64,000 nucleotides of DNA from an uncultured Alphaproteobacteria bacterium. Lineage in GTDB: Bacteria; Pseudomonadota; Alphaproteobacteria; HIMB59; GCA-002718135. Under the pieces are notes generated by a model, which was not told the DNA's origin, did no database searches, and saw only the letters and a list, made by a program, of their open reading frames with translations. The position numbers were made by a program, and so were the translations under genes. Location: NCBI GenBank assembly GCA_902621855.1, contig CACNNQ010000001.1, positions 434,001 to 498,000 on the forward strand, in the 5' to 3' direction. Every line of letters begins with the position of its first letter. Positions within the stretch are counted from its first letter, which is position 1. Of the stretch, positions 47,069 to 56,387 are shown piece after piece.

Positions 47069-48229
47069 TTAAATTAAATCAAGTGCTTTATCTAATGCAT
47101 TTTTTAAATCATTTATATCTTCAATACCAATAGAAAGTCTTATTAAGGTATCTGAGATACCTAACTCTTCCCTTATTTTATTATCTATAGAAGCATGAGT
47201 CATAATTGCCGGGTGCTCAATTAAACTTTCAACTCCACCTAAGCTTTCAGCTAAAGTAAAGATTTCAATATTTTCAAGAAATTTTTTAGCAGAATTAATA
47301 TCACCTTTTAAATCTATAGATACAATACCTCCAAATCCTTTCATCTGTTTTTTTGCGACTTCATGATTTGGATCTGAATTTAAACCAGGATAAAAAACAT
47401 TATTTACTTTATTATGTTTTGATAAGTAATTGGCAATTTCTAAAGCGTTATTGTTATGCCTTTCCATTCTTACTGCAAGTGTTTTGATTGATCTTACTAA
47501 CATGTAACAATCAAATGGACTTGGAACAGATCCTACTGCATTCTGAATGTATTTAATTTTTTCTGCTAATTTAGGATTATCATTAATAACAAGAGCTCCT
47601 CCAATTATATCACTGTGACCACCTAGATATTTAGTTGAAGAATGAATTACGGCATCAGCTCCTTGATTTAGTGGTTGTTGATTATAGGGAGAAGCAAAAG
47701 TATTATCACACACAACTATTATTTCTTGATTATTTTTACTTTTTCTAATTTTTTCAATATCAATTAATTTGAGTAGTGGGTTAGAAGGTGTTTCTACCCA
47801 TATCATTTTTGTATTTTCTTTAATATGTCCTTGCCAATTATTATCTTTACTTAAGTCAGCATAAGTAATTTCAACATTTTGATTTACTGATTTAATTTTA
47901 TCAAATATTCTTCTTGTTCCACCATATACATCATCACTTGATAGAATAGAGTAATTACTACCAAGAGCATCTGACAGAGCAGATATTGCTGCCATTCCAG
48001 AACTAAAAGCAAAACCAAATTCACCATCCTCTATTTCACATAATAATTTTTCTAGAACATCTCTTGTTGGATTTGCTGTTCTTGCATATTCATACTTAAA
48101 ATCTCCAGGCGATTTTTGTTTAAATGTAGATGAAAGATGAATAGGGGGCATAACTGCGCCCGTAGCTTCATCTGCGCCATGGCCTGAGTGAATTACTTTA
48201 GAATTAAATTTTTTACCTTTTGTATTCAT
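47069..48229 (-). CDS. metB: Cystathionine gamma-synthase/lyase-like PLP enzyme
   Basis: A 386-residue Cys/Met-metabolism PLP enzyme. SSGMAAISALSDAL and the PLP lysine segment HSSTKYLGGHSDIIGG are present, with LAESLGGVESLIEHPA near the end. This form fits cystathionine gamma-synthase or gamma-lyase; MetB is preferred given cysE and cysK upstream, since cysteine is a MetB substrate. The ATG at 48229 is chosen, two bases after the cysK stop. Confidence 0.82.
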   Translation of the reverse strand: MNTKGKKFNSKVIHSGHGADEATGAVMPPIHLSSTFKQKSPGDFKYEYARTANPTRDVLEKLLCEIEDGEFGFAFSSGMAAISALSDALGSNYSILSSDDVYGGTRRIFDKIKSVNQNVEITYADLSKDNNWQGHIKENTKMIWVETPSNPLLKLIDIEKIRKSKNNQEIIVVCDNTFASPYNQQPLNQGADAVIHSSTKYLGGHSDIIGGALVINDNPKLAEKIKYIQNAVGSVPSPFDCYMLVRSIKTLAVRMERHNNNALEIANYLSKHNKVNNVFYPGLNSDPNHEVAKKQMKGFGGIVSIDLKGDINSAKKFLENIEIFTLAESLGGVESLIEHPAIMTHASIDNKIREELGISDTLIRLSIGIEDINDLKNALDKALDLI

Positions 48230-48231
48230 GT

Positions 48232-49230
48232 TTATAACCAATCGGGAATTGGTAAATTTTTAGACTGCAAATATTCCTTATTAAACATTTTATCATAATA
48301 TTTGTTTGCATCATCGCATAGTATAGTGACAATTTTTTTATTTGGACCTAATTTTTTACCTAGTTTAATTGCACCACATATATTCACTCCTGAGCTTAAT
48401 CCAAGAAATAAACCTTCTGTTTTTATTAATTTATATAACATTTTCATACATTCCGAGTCTGTTACAAAAAATGACGAATCTACAATACAATTTTCTAGGT
48501 TTTTTGTTACCCTAGCTTGTCCTATACCTTCGGTTATTGATTCATCACCTTTTTTTTCAGGGTTCCCTTTAGTAAAATAATTATACATTGATGACCCCTG
48601 AGAATCTGTACATGCAATATGAATATTTTTATTTAAATTCTTTAAACCTACACTTATTCCTGTTATTGTTCCACCAGTACCAATTGCACAGGTGAAACCA
48701 TCAACTGTTCCATTCGTTTGATCAAATATTTCTTTTGCAGTAGTTTTTTCATGGAATTTATAATTTGCAAGATTTTCAAATTGACCAGCCCAAAAAGTTT
48801 TTTTTCCAGTTTCTTTTTCCAAATTTTGAGCTAGATTTTCTGATACTCTTTGATAGTTTCCTGGATCTGAATATGGTTTTGCATCTACTAGATGAAGCTC
48901 CGCACCCATATTTCTTAATATATCTCTTTTTGATTCCACTGTAATATTTGGCATTACAACTTTGAGATTATAATTTTTAGCATTACAAACTAATGCTAAT
49001 CCAATTCCTGTATTTCCAAATGTACCTTCAACAACTGTACCGCCTGGTTCTAGAAGTTTTTTTTCCTCAGCATCTAAAATGATTCCAAGTGCTGTTCTAT
49101 CTTTTACTGAACCACCAGGATTCATGAATTCAGCTTTACCATAAATTTCACAACCAGAAATTTCTGAAGGATATTTAAGTTTAATTAAAGGTGTGTTGCC
49201 AATTAGATCAATAACATTACTTGTTATCAT
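48232..49230 (-). CDS. cysK: Cysteine synthase
   Basis: A 332-residue fold-type II PLP enzyme. The start is [12 protein letters not shown], the PLP lysine is in [12 protein letters not shown], and the substrate loop is [11 protein letters not shown]. The phosphate loop is [13 protein letters not shown]. It makes cysteine from O-acetylserine and sulfide. The loop carries GTFGNTG in place of the common TSGNTG, so a related beta-synthase such as cystathionine beta-synthase is an alternative. It overlaps cysE by 14 bases. Confidence 0.88.
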   Translation of the reverse strand: MITSNVIDLIGNTPLIKLKYPSEISGCEIYGKAEFMNPGGSVKDRTALGIILDAEEKKLLEPGGTVVEGTFGNTGIGLALVCNAKNYNLKVVMPNITVESKRDILRNMGAELHLVDAKPYSDPGNYQRVSENLAQNLEKETGKKTFWAGQFENLANYKFHEKTTAKEIFDQTNGTVDGFTCAIGTGGTITGISVGLKNLNKNIHIACTDSQGSSMYNYFTKGNPEKKGDESITEGIGQARVTKNLENCIVDSSFFVTDSECMKMLYKLIKTEGLFLGLSSGVNICGAIKLGKKLGPNKKIVTILCDDANKYYDKMFNKEYLQSKNLPIPDWL

Positions 49231-49792
49231 CAATATCTCTTACACCATATGGATTAAATGATGTATCTTTATTAATATTTATATTTTTAACAGGGTTACC
49301 AACCATTGTAGCATAAGGGGGTACATCTTTTAACACAACAGTATTTGCTCCCACTCTTGCACAATTTCCAATCGTAATAGGACCTAAAATACTTGCACCA
49401 CAGCCTATTATAACATTATCTTCTACAGTTGGGTGTCTCTTAGTATTTCTTTGGTCGTTAGAATTTTCAGCAGGACTAATACCTCCAAGTGTAACACTAT
49501 GATAAAGAGTTACATTATCACCAATTTCACTTGTTTCTCCAATTACCGTACCCATCCCATGATCTATAAATAGATTTTTACCAATTTTTGCGCCAGGATG
49601 AATTTCAATTCCTGTTAAAAATCGACTAAACTGTGAAATGATTCTTGCTAGAGTGTACAAGTTTAAGTTCCATAATTGGTTAGCTATTTTATGGAAAAAT
49701 ACTGATTTTACCCCAGGGTATGTAAGTATAATGCTGAGTTTACTCCTAGCAGCTGGATCTCTTTTAATAATAGATTCTAAATAATCAGACAT
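49217..49792 (-). CDS. cysE: Serine O-acetyltransferase
   Basis: A 191-residue left-handed beta-helix acetyltransferase. Hexapeptide repeats begin at [14 protein letters not shown]; the catalytic region is [19 protein letters not shown] and LYHSVTLGG. It makes O-acetylserine for CysK. The ATG at 49792 gives the typical short-CysE start [17 protein letters not shown]; a TTG 36 bases earlier is possible. cysE, cysK and the metB-like gene form one overlapping transcript. Confidence 0.93.
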   Translation of the reverse strand: MSDYLESIIKRDPAARSKLSIILTYPGVKSVFFHKIANQLWNLNLYTLARIISQFSRFLTGIEIHPGAKIGKNLFIDHGMGTVIGETSEIGDNVTLYHSVTLGGISPAENSNDQRNTKRHPTVEDNVIIGCGASILGPITIGNCARVGANTVVLKDVPPYATMVGNPVKNININKDTSFNPYGVRDIDDNK

Positions 49793-49878
49793 TAGTTGAT
49801 TATTTAGGTATGATAAATAATAATTCAATCTGGTTATTTAGTTCAAAAATCTTTAAATAATCTTAACATTCAAAAAAA

Positions 49879-50283
49879 ATGATGAGTACATTAATTAAGG
49901 TATATTATGAAGATACTGATGCATCATCAAGAGTATATTATGCGAATTATCTAAAATATCTTGAGAGGGGTAGAAGTGATTTTTTATATAAACTAGGTTT
50001 CGATCATAAAAAACTATTAGATAAGTTTAAATTTTATTTTGTCGTAAAATCTTGTCTAATTGAATATATTAAACCAGCACAATTTGAAGATACATTAGAA
50101 GTAAAAACTGAAATAGTAGATATTTCGAAAGCTAAAATTCAATTTAATCAATTTATTTATAGAGAAAAAATTCTTTTAATAGATTCGAAAATTACTATCG
50201 TTTCTGTAAATATCGATGGAAAGATATTTAAAATGCCTAATGAAATGCTAGAAATTTTAAAAAAACAATTATCAAATAACTAA
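49879..50283 (+). CDS. ybgC: YbgC-like acyl-CoA thioesterase
   Basis: A 134-residue hot-dog-fold protein. VYYEDTDASSRVYYANYLKYLER carries the YbgC catalytic aspartate (in EDTD). YbgC is usually encoded with tolQRAB, but no tol genes are in this window. The protein probably hydrolyses short or medium acyl-CoA or acyl-ACP. Confidence 0.88.
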   Translation: MMSTLIKVYYEDTDASSRVYYANYLKYLERGRSDFLYKLGFDHKKLLDKFKFYFVVKSCLIEYIKPAQFEDTLEVKTEIVDISKAKIQFNQFIYREKILLIDSKITIVSVNIDGKIFKMPNEMLEILKKQLSNN

Positions 50284-50322
50284 TTTATTTTTTTTTAAAT
50301 TTAAAATGTTAAAATATAACAT

Positions 50323-51159
50323 ATGGGTATCATTACTGATGTAATACTTCCGCTTTCTTTAGCGTTTATTATGTTTTCTCTTGGTCTAGGACTTTCACTA
50401 AATGATTTTACAAGAGTTTTTTTTAAACCAAGGGATTTTCTGATTGGTTTATTTTTTCAAATAATAGTGTTGCCAATTGTTGCAATTATTATTGTATTAT
50501 TTTGGCCTCTAACTCCTGAATTGGCAATTGGAGTAATGATATTAGCAGCAGCACCTGGTGGAGTAACCAGTAATGTTCTTACTTCATATGCAAAGGGTAA
50601 TATAGCGCTATCAATTTCATTAACTGCCATTAATAGTATTCTTTGCGTTATAACAGTTCCAATAATTTTAATAATTTCATTATCGATATTAGGTTATGGA
50701 AGTTTAAATGAAGGACAATCTCTATTTAGCGTAGCTATACAAATGTTTTTAATTGTAACAGTTCCTGTTATTTTGGGAGTCTTGCTGAGTAGTTTATTGG
50801 CATCTTTTGAAAAAATATCTAAAAATATTTCAATTGTTTTATTTGCATTAGTATTACTTGGAGCAATCATATCTCAAAGAGAAAATGTCGTAAGTTATTT
50901 TGCTCAAGCTGGTTTAGTAATGCTTATTCTTAATATTATAATGATGATTATAGTTTACTATTTATCAAAGCTTTTTAAAGCTAATAAAGAAACTTTCAGA
51001 TGTTGGTTAATGGAAGTTGGTCTTCAAAATGGAACTTTAGCTATAGTTGTAGCCAATACTTTTTTTGCAAGTACGGTCTATTTAATACCGGCTGCAATTT
51101 ATAGCTTAATTATGTATGCAACTGCACTTCCACTTATTTACTTTTTAAGAAGAAATTAA
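50323..51159 (+). CDS. Bile acid:sodium symporter (BASS) family transporter
   Basis: A 278-residue membrane protein with about nine hydrophobic segments. The motifs ILAAAPGGVTSNVLTSYAKGN and EVGLQNGTLAIVVAN are the two crossover helices of BASS proteins, which use sodium to import organic anions. The substrate is unknown. Its tail overlaps the PhyH gene on the opposite strand by 15 bases. Confidence 0.88.
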   Translation: MGIITDVILPLSLAFIMFSLGLGLSLNDFTRVFFKPRDFLIGLFFQIIVLPIVAIIIVLFWPLTPELAIGVMILAAAPGGVTSNVLTSYAKGNIALSISLTAINSILCVITVPIILIISLSILGYGSLNEGQSLFSVAIQMFLIVTVPVILGVLLSSLLASFEKISKNISIVLFALVLLGAIISQRENVVSYFAQAGLVMLILNIIMMIIVYYLSKLFKANKETFRCWLMEVGLQNGTLAIVVANTFFASTVYLIPAAIYSLIMYATALPLIYFLRRN

Positions 51160-51939
51160 TACTGGAAAAGTATCACAATCAAGAACATCGTCATTTTTTA
51201 ATTTTACTTCAGGGAACGGTGGAGACATTTCTCCTTGTCTTTTTATATATCTTGCATCATCGCCAGTTAATCTTAATGAAAAGGCTCTTCTTCTGTTTTT
51301 AGAATTATTACCATAAGCTGAGTGGATAGTAGCATAATTAAAAGCGATCGCATCACCAATGTCGCATTCATAAGAAATAATTTCATATTTATCTCTATTA
51401 TTTTCAATATTAGGAATATTTTCAAATTCTTTATCTCTATGTTCATAATCATAGCCCTTAAATTTTATTGGAAGAAATGTTCTGTTCCATTTATGAGAAC
51501 CTTTTATAAATTCCATAGAAGAATCTTTATTTATTTTATCTAATGGTATCCAAAAACTAACATTATCTTTGCCATTTACACAATAATATCCTTGATCTTG
51601 ATGCCAAGGAGTTCTTTTCCTTGATCCTTTCTCTTTTACTAATACATGCTCATGAAATAAGTTTACTTTTTTAGAGTTCATTAATGAAGCTGCAATTTGA
51701 GATATACGTGAGTTGAAAATAAAAGACCTATATTCATTTATTCTTTTCCAATTACAATAATCATCGTAGAAAACTTCTTCTCCATTTCGCTCCTCATAAA
51801 CGCACTTGTATTTACTGGGATGTTTAAAATTGTATTCTACTCCTTTTTGAAGCTCTAATATCCAACGTGGTTCAACTATTTGTTTTAAAAGTACCACTCC
51901 ATTTTCAAGAAATTCATTTCTTAACTTATCATTAATCAT
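51145..51939 (-). CDS. Phytanoyl-CoA dioxygenase (PhyH) family protein
   Basis: A 264-residue iron(II)/2-oxoglutarate oxygenase. Iron ligands are visible as H-x-D in TPWHQDQGYY and the distal histidine in ATIHSAYGN, followed by an arginine (RRRAFSLRL) that would bind 2-oxoglutarate. The substrate is unknown. It starts at the stop of the ABC permease gene, so it may act on the exported compound; that is only inference. Confidence 0.87.
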   Translation of the reverse strand: MINDKLRNEFLENGVVLLKQIVEPRWILELQKGVEYNFKHPSKYKCVYEERNGEEVFYDDYCNWKRINEYRSFIFNSRISQIAASLMNSKKVNLFHEHVLVKEKGSRKRTPWHQDQGYYCVNGKDNVSFWIPLDKINKDSSMEFIKGSHKWNRTFLPIKFKGYDYEHRDKEFENIPNIENNRDKYEIISYECDIGDAIAFNYATIHSAYGNNSKNRRRAFSLRLTGDDARYIKRQGEMSPPFPEVKLKNDDVLDCDTFPVLISS

Positions 51940-52701
51940 TTAGTCTTTGATTTTGTAACCTTTTATGAATGTATATGAAATTAAAAATATACATCCAATT
52001 AAAATCATAAAAATTGTTATAATACTTGTCAGTAGTGAAACATCTGACACTTCGTAGAAACTATATCTAAAACCACTTATTAAATATAACACAGGATTAA
52101 GAAGTGAAATATTTTGCCAGAACTCTGGAAGCATTGTTATTGAGTAGAAAGATCCACCAAGGAAAGTGAGAGGAGTGATAACTAAAATTGGAATTATTTG
52201 TAAACCTTCAAAACCATCAGCATAGAGACCAACAATAAAACCAAAAAGAGAAAATGTAATTGATGTTAATACTAAAAAGAAAATCATTAAAATGGGGTGT
52301 TGAATTTCAATATCTACAAAAAATCCTGCGGTAATAATAATTATTAAACCAATAATTATTGATTTTATAGCTGCTGCACCAACAAAACCTAATATAATTT
52401 CAAATGATGATAGTGGAGCGGCATGAATTTCATAAATTGTTGAAGTAAATTTTTGAAAATAAATTGCAAAAGAAGCATTAGATAATGCTTGAGTTAGTAT
52501 TGTTAGCATTATCATGCCTGGAACAATATATGATCCATAATTAATACCATCAATTTCTTTAATTCTAGAACCTATAGCTGTTCCAAATACTATAAAATAT
52601 AAGGATGTTGTAATTATTGGTGATGCAAGACTTTGTAGAAGAGTTCTTTTAAAACGATCTAATTCATGAATTAAAATTGCCATTACGCCAAAATAATTCA
52701 T
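51940..52701 (-). CDS. ABC-2 type transporter permease
   Basis: A 253-residue membrane protein with six hydrophobic segments. GVMAILIHELDRFKRTLLQSLASPIITTSLYFI (described here by its parts ELDRFKRT and LYFIVFGTAIG) is typical of NodJ/daunorubicin-type ABC-2 permeases, and LTFLGGSFYSITMLP is a conserved loop. With the adjacent ATPase it makes an exporter. It overlaps the ATPase gene by four bases. Confidence 0.9.
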   Translation of the reverse strand: MNYFGVMAILIHELDRFKRTLLQSLASPIITTSLYFIVFGTAIGSRIKEIDGINYGSYIVPGMIMLTILTQALSNASFAIYFQKFTSTIYEIHAAPLSSFEIILGFVGAAAIKSIIIGLIIIITAGFFVDIEIQHPILMIFFLVLTSITFSLFGFIVGLYADGFEGLQIIPILVITPLTFLGGSFYSITMLPEFWQNISLLNPVLYLISGFRYSFYEVSDVSLLTSIITIFMILIGCIFLISYTFIKGYKIKD

Positions 52702-53627
52702 GATTTTTTATCTTCCTTAATTAACTTAATAAATATCTCTTCCAAAGAACTTTGCTCAGTAATAAAATCTTTTATTTGATATCCATTATTTTCTATTTCA
52801 TTCAACATTTCAGTTAAATTAATATTATCCTCTTTAATATTGTATTTAAATGTTAAAAAATTTTTATTTACTTCAAGATTATATTTATTTTTAAGATTTG
52901 AATTAAGATTGTTTGTTTCTTTTTTTAATTCAATTCTTATTGATTTTTCCCCTAGTTTTTTAATTAGTTTATCTGTTTCATTAACTAGAATTATTTTACC
53001 ATCATTAATAATAGCTACTCTTGAACTTAATTCTTCTGCTTCTTCAATATAATGAGTTGTTAAAACTATAGTTGTTCCATTTTTATTTAATTTTCTAACA
53101 ATATCCCATGTTTCTTTTCTAAGTTCAACATCTATACTAGCTGTAGGTTCATCCAAAAAAAGAAGTTTTGGTTGATGTGATAATGCCTTTGCAATAAGCA
53201 CTCTTCTTTTCATACCTCCAGAGAGTTCTTTAATTTTACTGTCTTTTTTATCCCATAAAGATAACATTTTTAATAGATCTTCAACATATTTATGATTTTT
53301 CGGTTTCCCAAAAAGCCCTCTTGAATAATTAATATTTTTCCATACTGTTTCAAAAGATTCCAAATATAATTCTTGAGGTACAATACCCGTTATTTGTCTT
53401 GCCTTTCTGTATTCTTTAATATTATCATATCCTTTTATTTTAATTGTTCCTGAGTTAAAATTTACAACTCCGCATATAGAATTGATTAAAGTGGATTTAC
53501 CTGCACCATTAGGTCCTAGTAATGAAAATATTTCACCTTCTTTAATATTTAAATTAATATTATCTAATGCCTTTATGGAATTTCTATAAATTTTATTAAC
53601 GTCGGTTATTTCTAAAATATTTTTCAT
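52698..53627 (-). CDS. ABC exporter ATP-binding protein (NodI/DrrA type)
   Basis: A 309-residue ATPase with Walker A GPNGAGKST, signature LSGGMKRR, Walker B LLFLDEPTASID and switch histidine TTHYIEEAEEL. The last 90 residues form the extra C-terminal domain of the drug-exporter subgroup. The exported substrate cannot be told from sequence. Confidence 0.92.
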   Translation of the reverse strand: MKNILEITDVNKIYRNSIKALDNINLNIKEGEIFSLLGPNGAGKSTLINSICGVVNFNSGTIKIKGYDNIKEYRKARQITGIVPQELYLESFETVWKNINYSRGLFGKPKNHKYVEDLLKMLSLWDKKDSKIKELSGGMKRRVLIAKALSHQPKLLFLDEPTASIDVELRKETWDIVRKLNKNGTTIVLTTHYIEEAEELSSRVAIINDGKIILVNETDKLIKKLGEKSIRIELKKETNNLNSNLKNKYNLEVNKNFLTFKYNIKEDNINLTEMLNEIENNGYQIKDFITEQSSLEEIFIKLIKEDKKS

Positions 53628-53632
53628 TTAAA

Positions 53633-54814
53633 TTAAAAGTTCTTTACGATTTCAGGAATATTTTGCTTAAACTTAAAATAACCTTTTTTAGAATAAATCC
53701 AACTATTAATATCATAATCTCTATTAAATTTTATAAAATTAATTTTTGGATACTTTTTAATAATTTTTTTATAAATTTTTTTCCAATTACCTTGCGTAAC
53801 GTATGGTAGATGAATTGTTTTAATATTATTTTGAATTATCCATTTATTTAAATCTTCATAATAGTTGTTAAAACTAGTTGTAATTTCAGTATTTTGATAA
53901 AAAATATCATCTTTGTAACAAGATAAAACCAAGTTCTTAATGTGATCTAGTATTTTATTACTAAAATAATGATCATTGTAATCTTCTTTAGGATAGCCAC
54001 CAAATGCATTACATTTATTTAAATTCAAATCTTTTAAAATATTTATTTCATCAGTTGGAATAATTATATAATTAATCTCATTTGGATTGGAAATTTCAAA
54101 AGTTTCTAATTCAGTAATTTTGTAATCTTTATTTTCAAATAATGGTTCAGCAGTTTCATTCAAATGTTCGTTATCTTTTAGTTTTATATTGCTATATTTT
54201 TCTATATTTTCTTTTCTAGCTATATAATTCTTACCTTTTGTTTGAATTCCAGCACACCAACGCCAACTTAGTAAGTTGGAAGCTGTATCTCCATCAAGTA
54301 GATTCTGCATAAAAAAATCAGCACCAAGTTGCCATGGTAGTTTTAATGTGAAAATCCAAATTGATGAAAACCACATTCTAATGTGGTTGTGAAGATAGCC
54401 ATTATTTTTCAAATCATTTACCCAATTGTTGAAAAAGGATAAATTTGTATTTGCATTAATAGTGTTTAAATAATATTTTTTATTTTTAAATTCATCATAA
54501 AGATTATTTTTTTCAATTATATAATCTGTATATACTTCCGGTCTGTGTTCTAGCCAGCCTTTCCAATAAGTCCTCCAAAATATTTCTTGTATATACTTCT
54601 CTGCTTTGATTAGACCATGTGTTTTTAAAACTTGTTTTAGAATATTTTTTTCTGAAATAGCTCTGTATCTAATATATGGAGATAGAAGAGATGTTGTATT
54701 TTTATTTGTTTCAAAATCAACAGAATAATTTCTCTTTCCCTCATAATATTTTCCTGTTTTTGGTAAATAAGAAATAAGTGTATTTTCAGCTTCGCTGATA
54801 CTTGAAGTGAACAT
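53633..54814 (-). CDS. Photolyase/cryptochrome-like flavoprotein without the N-terminal domain
   Basis: A 393-residue protein. Residues about 30-215 match the FAD-binding helical domain of photolyases: FWRTYWKGWLEHRPEVY, LHNHIRMWFSSIWIF, LLDGDTASNLLSWRWCAG. The antenna (Rossmann-like) domain that should precede it is absent; the FAD domain begins almost at once. Instead about 175 extra residues follow, with beta-alpha patterning (INYIIIPTDE, IKTIHLPYVTQGNW, INFIKFNRDYD). This looks like a permuted or replaced domain. Light-driven repair or light sensing is possible, but activity is unproven. Confidence 0.75.
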   Translation of the reverse strand: MFTSSISEAENTLISYLPKTGKYYEGKRNYSVDFETNKNTTSLLSPYIRYRAISEKNILKQVLKTHGLIKAEKYIQEIFWRTYWKGWLEHRPEVYTDYIIEKNNLYDEFKNKKYYLNTINANTNLSFFNNWVNDLKNNGYLHNHIRMWFSSIWIFTLKLPWQLGADFFMQNLLDGDTASNLLSWRWCAGIQTKGKNYIARKENIEKYSNIKLKDNEHLNETAEPLFENKDYKITELETFEISNPNEINYIIIPTDEINILKDLNLNKCNAFGGYPKEDYNDHYFSNKILDHIKNLVLSCYKDDIFYQNTEITTSFNNYYEDLNKWIIQNNIKTIHLPYVTQGNWKKIYKKIIKKYPKINFIKFNRDYDINSWIYSKKGYFKFKQNIPEIVKNF

Positions 54815-54825
54815 TATGTTAGTAT

Positions 54826-55212
54826 TTAATCGTCGTGTTTGTTTTTAGATTTTCTATTTAAGATTTCCATGTGTCGAACTCTAAGAACAACAATAGCTAT
54901 AGCTAAAATTAAGATTGCTACTGATTCATAAACATAAGCTGATGGCTCAACATCTTTTCTTCCCATAATTATTAATCTTGCAAGAGCTGTCATAGCTATA
55001 AATAATGGATAACTCATCCTTATAACCTTAGAAACCCAATATTCCTTAATCATGCCGATTATTTCAATATAGATAAAAAGTAAAAGTATGTCTGCAAGTG
55101 TAACTTTAAGATTTATGACCATTGCCTGTATTTCCATTCCTATTGCAATAACAGTGCAGACAATAAGAATTGATAGAACAATTTTTTCTAAAATTTCAAA
55201 GTTATTATTCAT
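54826..55212 (-). CDS. psiE: PsiE-family phosphate-starvation-inducible-like membrane protein
   Basis: A 128-residue protein with four membrane spans. LLFIYIEIIGMIKEYW and the following YPLFIAMTALARLIIM resemble PsiE, which is induced by phosphate starvation in Escherichia coli; its role is unknown. It lies between the DUF393 gene (adjacent stop/start) and the photolyase-like gene on the same strand. Confidence 0.82.
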   Translation of the reverse strand: MNNNFEILEKIVLSILIVCTVIAIGMEIQAMVINLKVTLADILLLFIYIEIIGMIKEYWVSKVIRMSYPLFIAMTALARLIIMGRKDVEPSAYVYESVAILILAIAIVVLRVRHMEILNRKSKNKHDD

Positions 55213-55575
55213 TTACAATCTTTCTAGTTTATTTAATTGATTCTTGTTTTTATAAAATAGAAATAGTGCAAAAATTTCATATAAAAACCATGCTAAATGA
55301 TAAATAAGAGGTATTCTTACTAAAAAAGCCATAAAACGATACCTTGGTATTTCAGACCACAGTTCTATAAATGCATCTACTCCTTGATAAATTTTATCTT
55401 TTTTCTTAACATGCAATCTTCTGAGAAGGTTTTTTGCACTCATTTTTGTCTCTTTTTTTGCATTTTTATTAGTTGATATATCAACCCAATCTATATTTTT
55501 AGAAATTTTTTTATAATGATCTATTTCAAACTTACATACACTACAAGAATCATTAAAATAAACTTTGCACTTCAT
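55213..55575 (-). CDS. DUF393 (DCC-family) thiol-disulfide oxidoreductase-like protein
   Basis: A 120-residue protein with a thioredoxin-like CxxC motif near the N-terminus: YFNDSCSVCKFEIDHY (C-S-V-C). This is the DUF393/DCC family pattern, normally DCPLC. Later segments (GVDAFIELWSEIPRYRF) are also typical. The partner and redox role are unknown. Confidence 0.82.
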   Translation of the reverse strand: MKCKVYFNDSCSVCKFEIDHYKKISKNIDWVDISTNKNAKKETKMSAKNLLRRLHVKKKDKIYQGVDAFIELWSEIPRYRFMAFLVRIPLIYHLAWFLYEIFALFLFYKNKNQLNKLERL

Positions 55576-55589
55576 ACATAGTAATTAAG

Positions 55590-56387
55590 TTAAATATATT
55601 CAAATTCAATTAATCCAAGTTTACCAAAATCAGCTTTAATTCTAGTTCCAGTATTTAATCTATAAGCTTTTGTGCATGAACCTGATGAAATATATTGATG
55701 TTTTAACATTGTTTCTCCTTTTTTACATAATGTGTTAATTAACCATAGAACTGCATTCAAAGGATTATCAAGAACATTCTTTGTATTACCTTTTTCTTGT
55801 AATTTGTCGTCAATAAATAGAGAAACTTCAAAATCACTTAAATTAATATCATCAATATTAAATATTTTATCATTATAAATCCAATAATCAGATGCACCAT
55901 TTGTAGAGATAAGATTAATTGCACCAATATCTGCTAGTGGTTTTTGAAATCTGAAGTCAACAATTTCGATGGAACATAATATACCATCTAATAAATCTTT
56001 TATATTATATATTGAATAGGGTGCTTTAGAAATATCAACATCTTCTTTAATTCTAAAACTTATTTCGGGTTCTACAAATGGTTCAAAAAAATATTTTGAA
56101 TTTAACTTATTAATATTTTTAGCAGAATATTTATTAAATAAATTACCATAAAAGGGTTCATTGACATTCATCTGAGCTTGTGCTGCTTTAGAAGTACAAC
56201 CAATTTTTTTTCCTATACAGAAATTATTTTTTAAAGTTAAGTAATGTATTTTAAGTTGATCCTGAATTCTATAAGCATCAACAATATTTGATGGTTTCAT
56301 ATCATTTAATGAATTTAATCCTGTCTTATTTAATTTATGTTCAAATAATATTTTTGATGCTTGATTTATTTCAGAGATTCTCATCAT
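55590..56387 (-). CDS. 2-keto-4-pentenoate hydratase-like protein (MhpD/FAH family)
   Basis: A 265-residue protein of the fumarylacetoacetate hydrolase superfamily. It has GKKIGCTSKAAQ near residues 58-70, and the metal-binding segment EPEISFRIKEDV, with a later ISSGSCTKAYRL. It probably hydrates or decarboxylates a 2-oxo acid in an aromatic or sugar-acid pathway. No pathway partner is adjacent. It overlaps the sulfotransferase gene by four bases. Confidence 0.82.
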   Translation of the reverse strand: MMRISEINQASKILFEHKLNKTGLNSLNDMKPSNIVDAYRIQDQLKIHYLTLKNNFCIGKKIGCTSKAAQAQMNVNEPFYGNLFNKYSAKNINKLNSKYFFEPFVEPEISFRIKEDVDISKAPYSIYNIKDLLDGILCSIEIVDFRFQKPLADIGAINLISTNGASDYWIYNDKIFNIDDINLSDFEVSLFIDDKLQEKGNTKNVLDNPLNAVLWLINTLCKKGETMLKHQYISSGSCTKAYRLNTGTRIKADFGKLGLIEFEYI

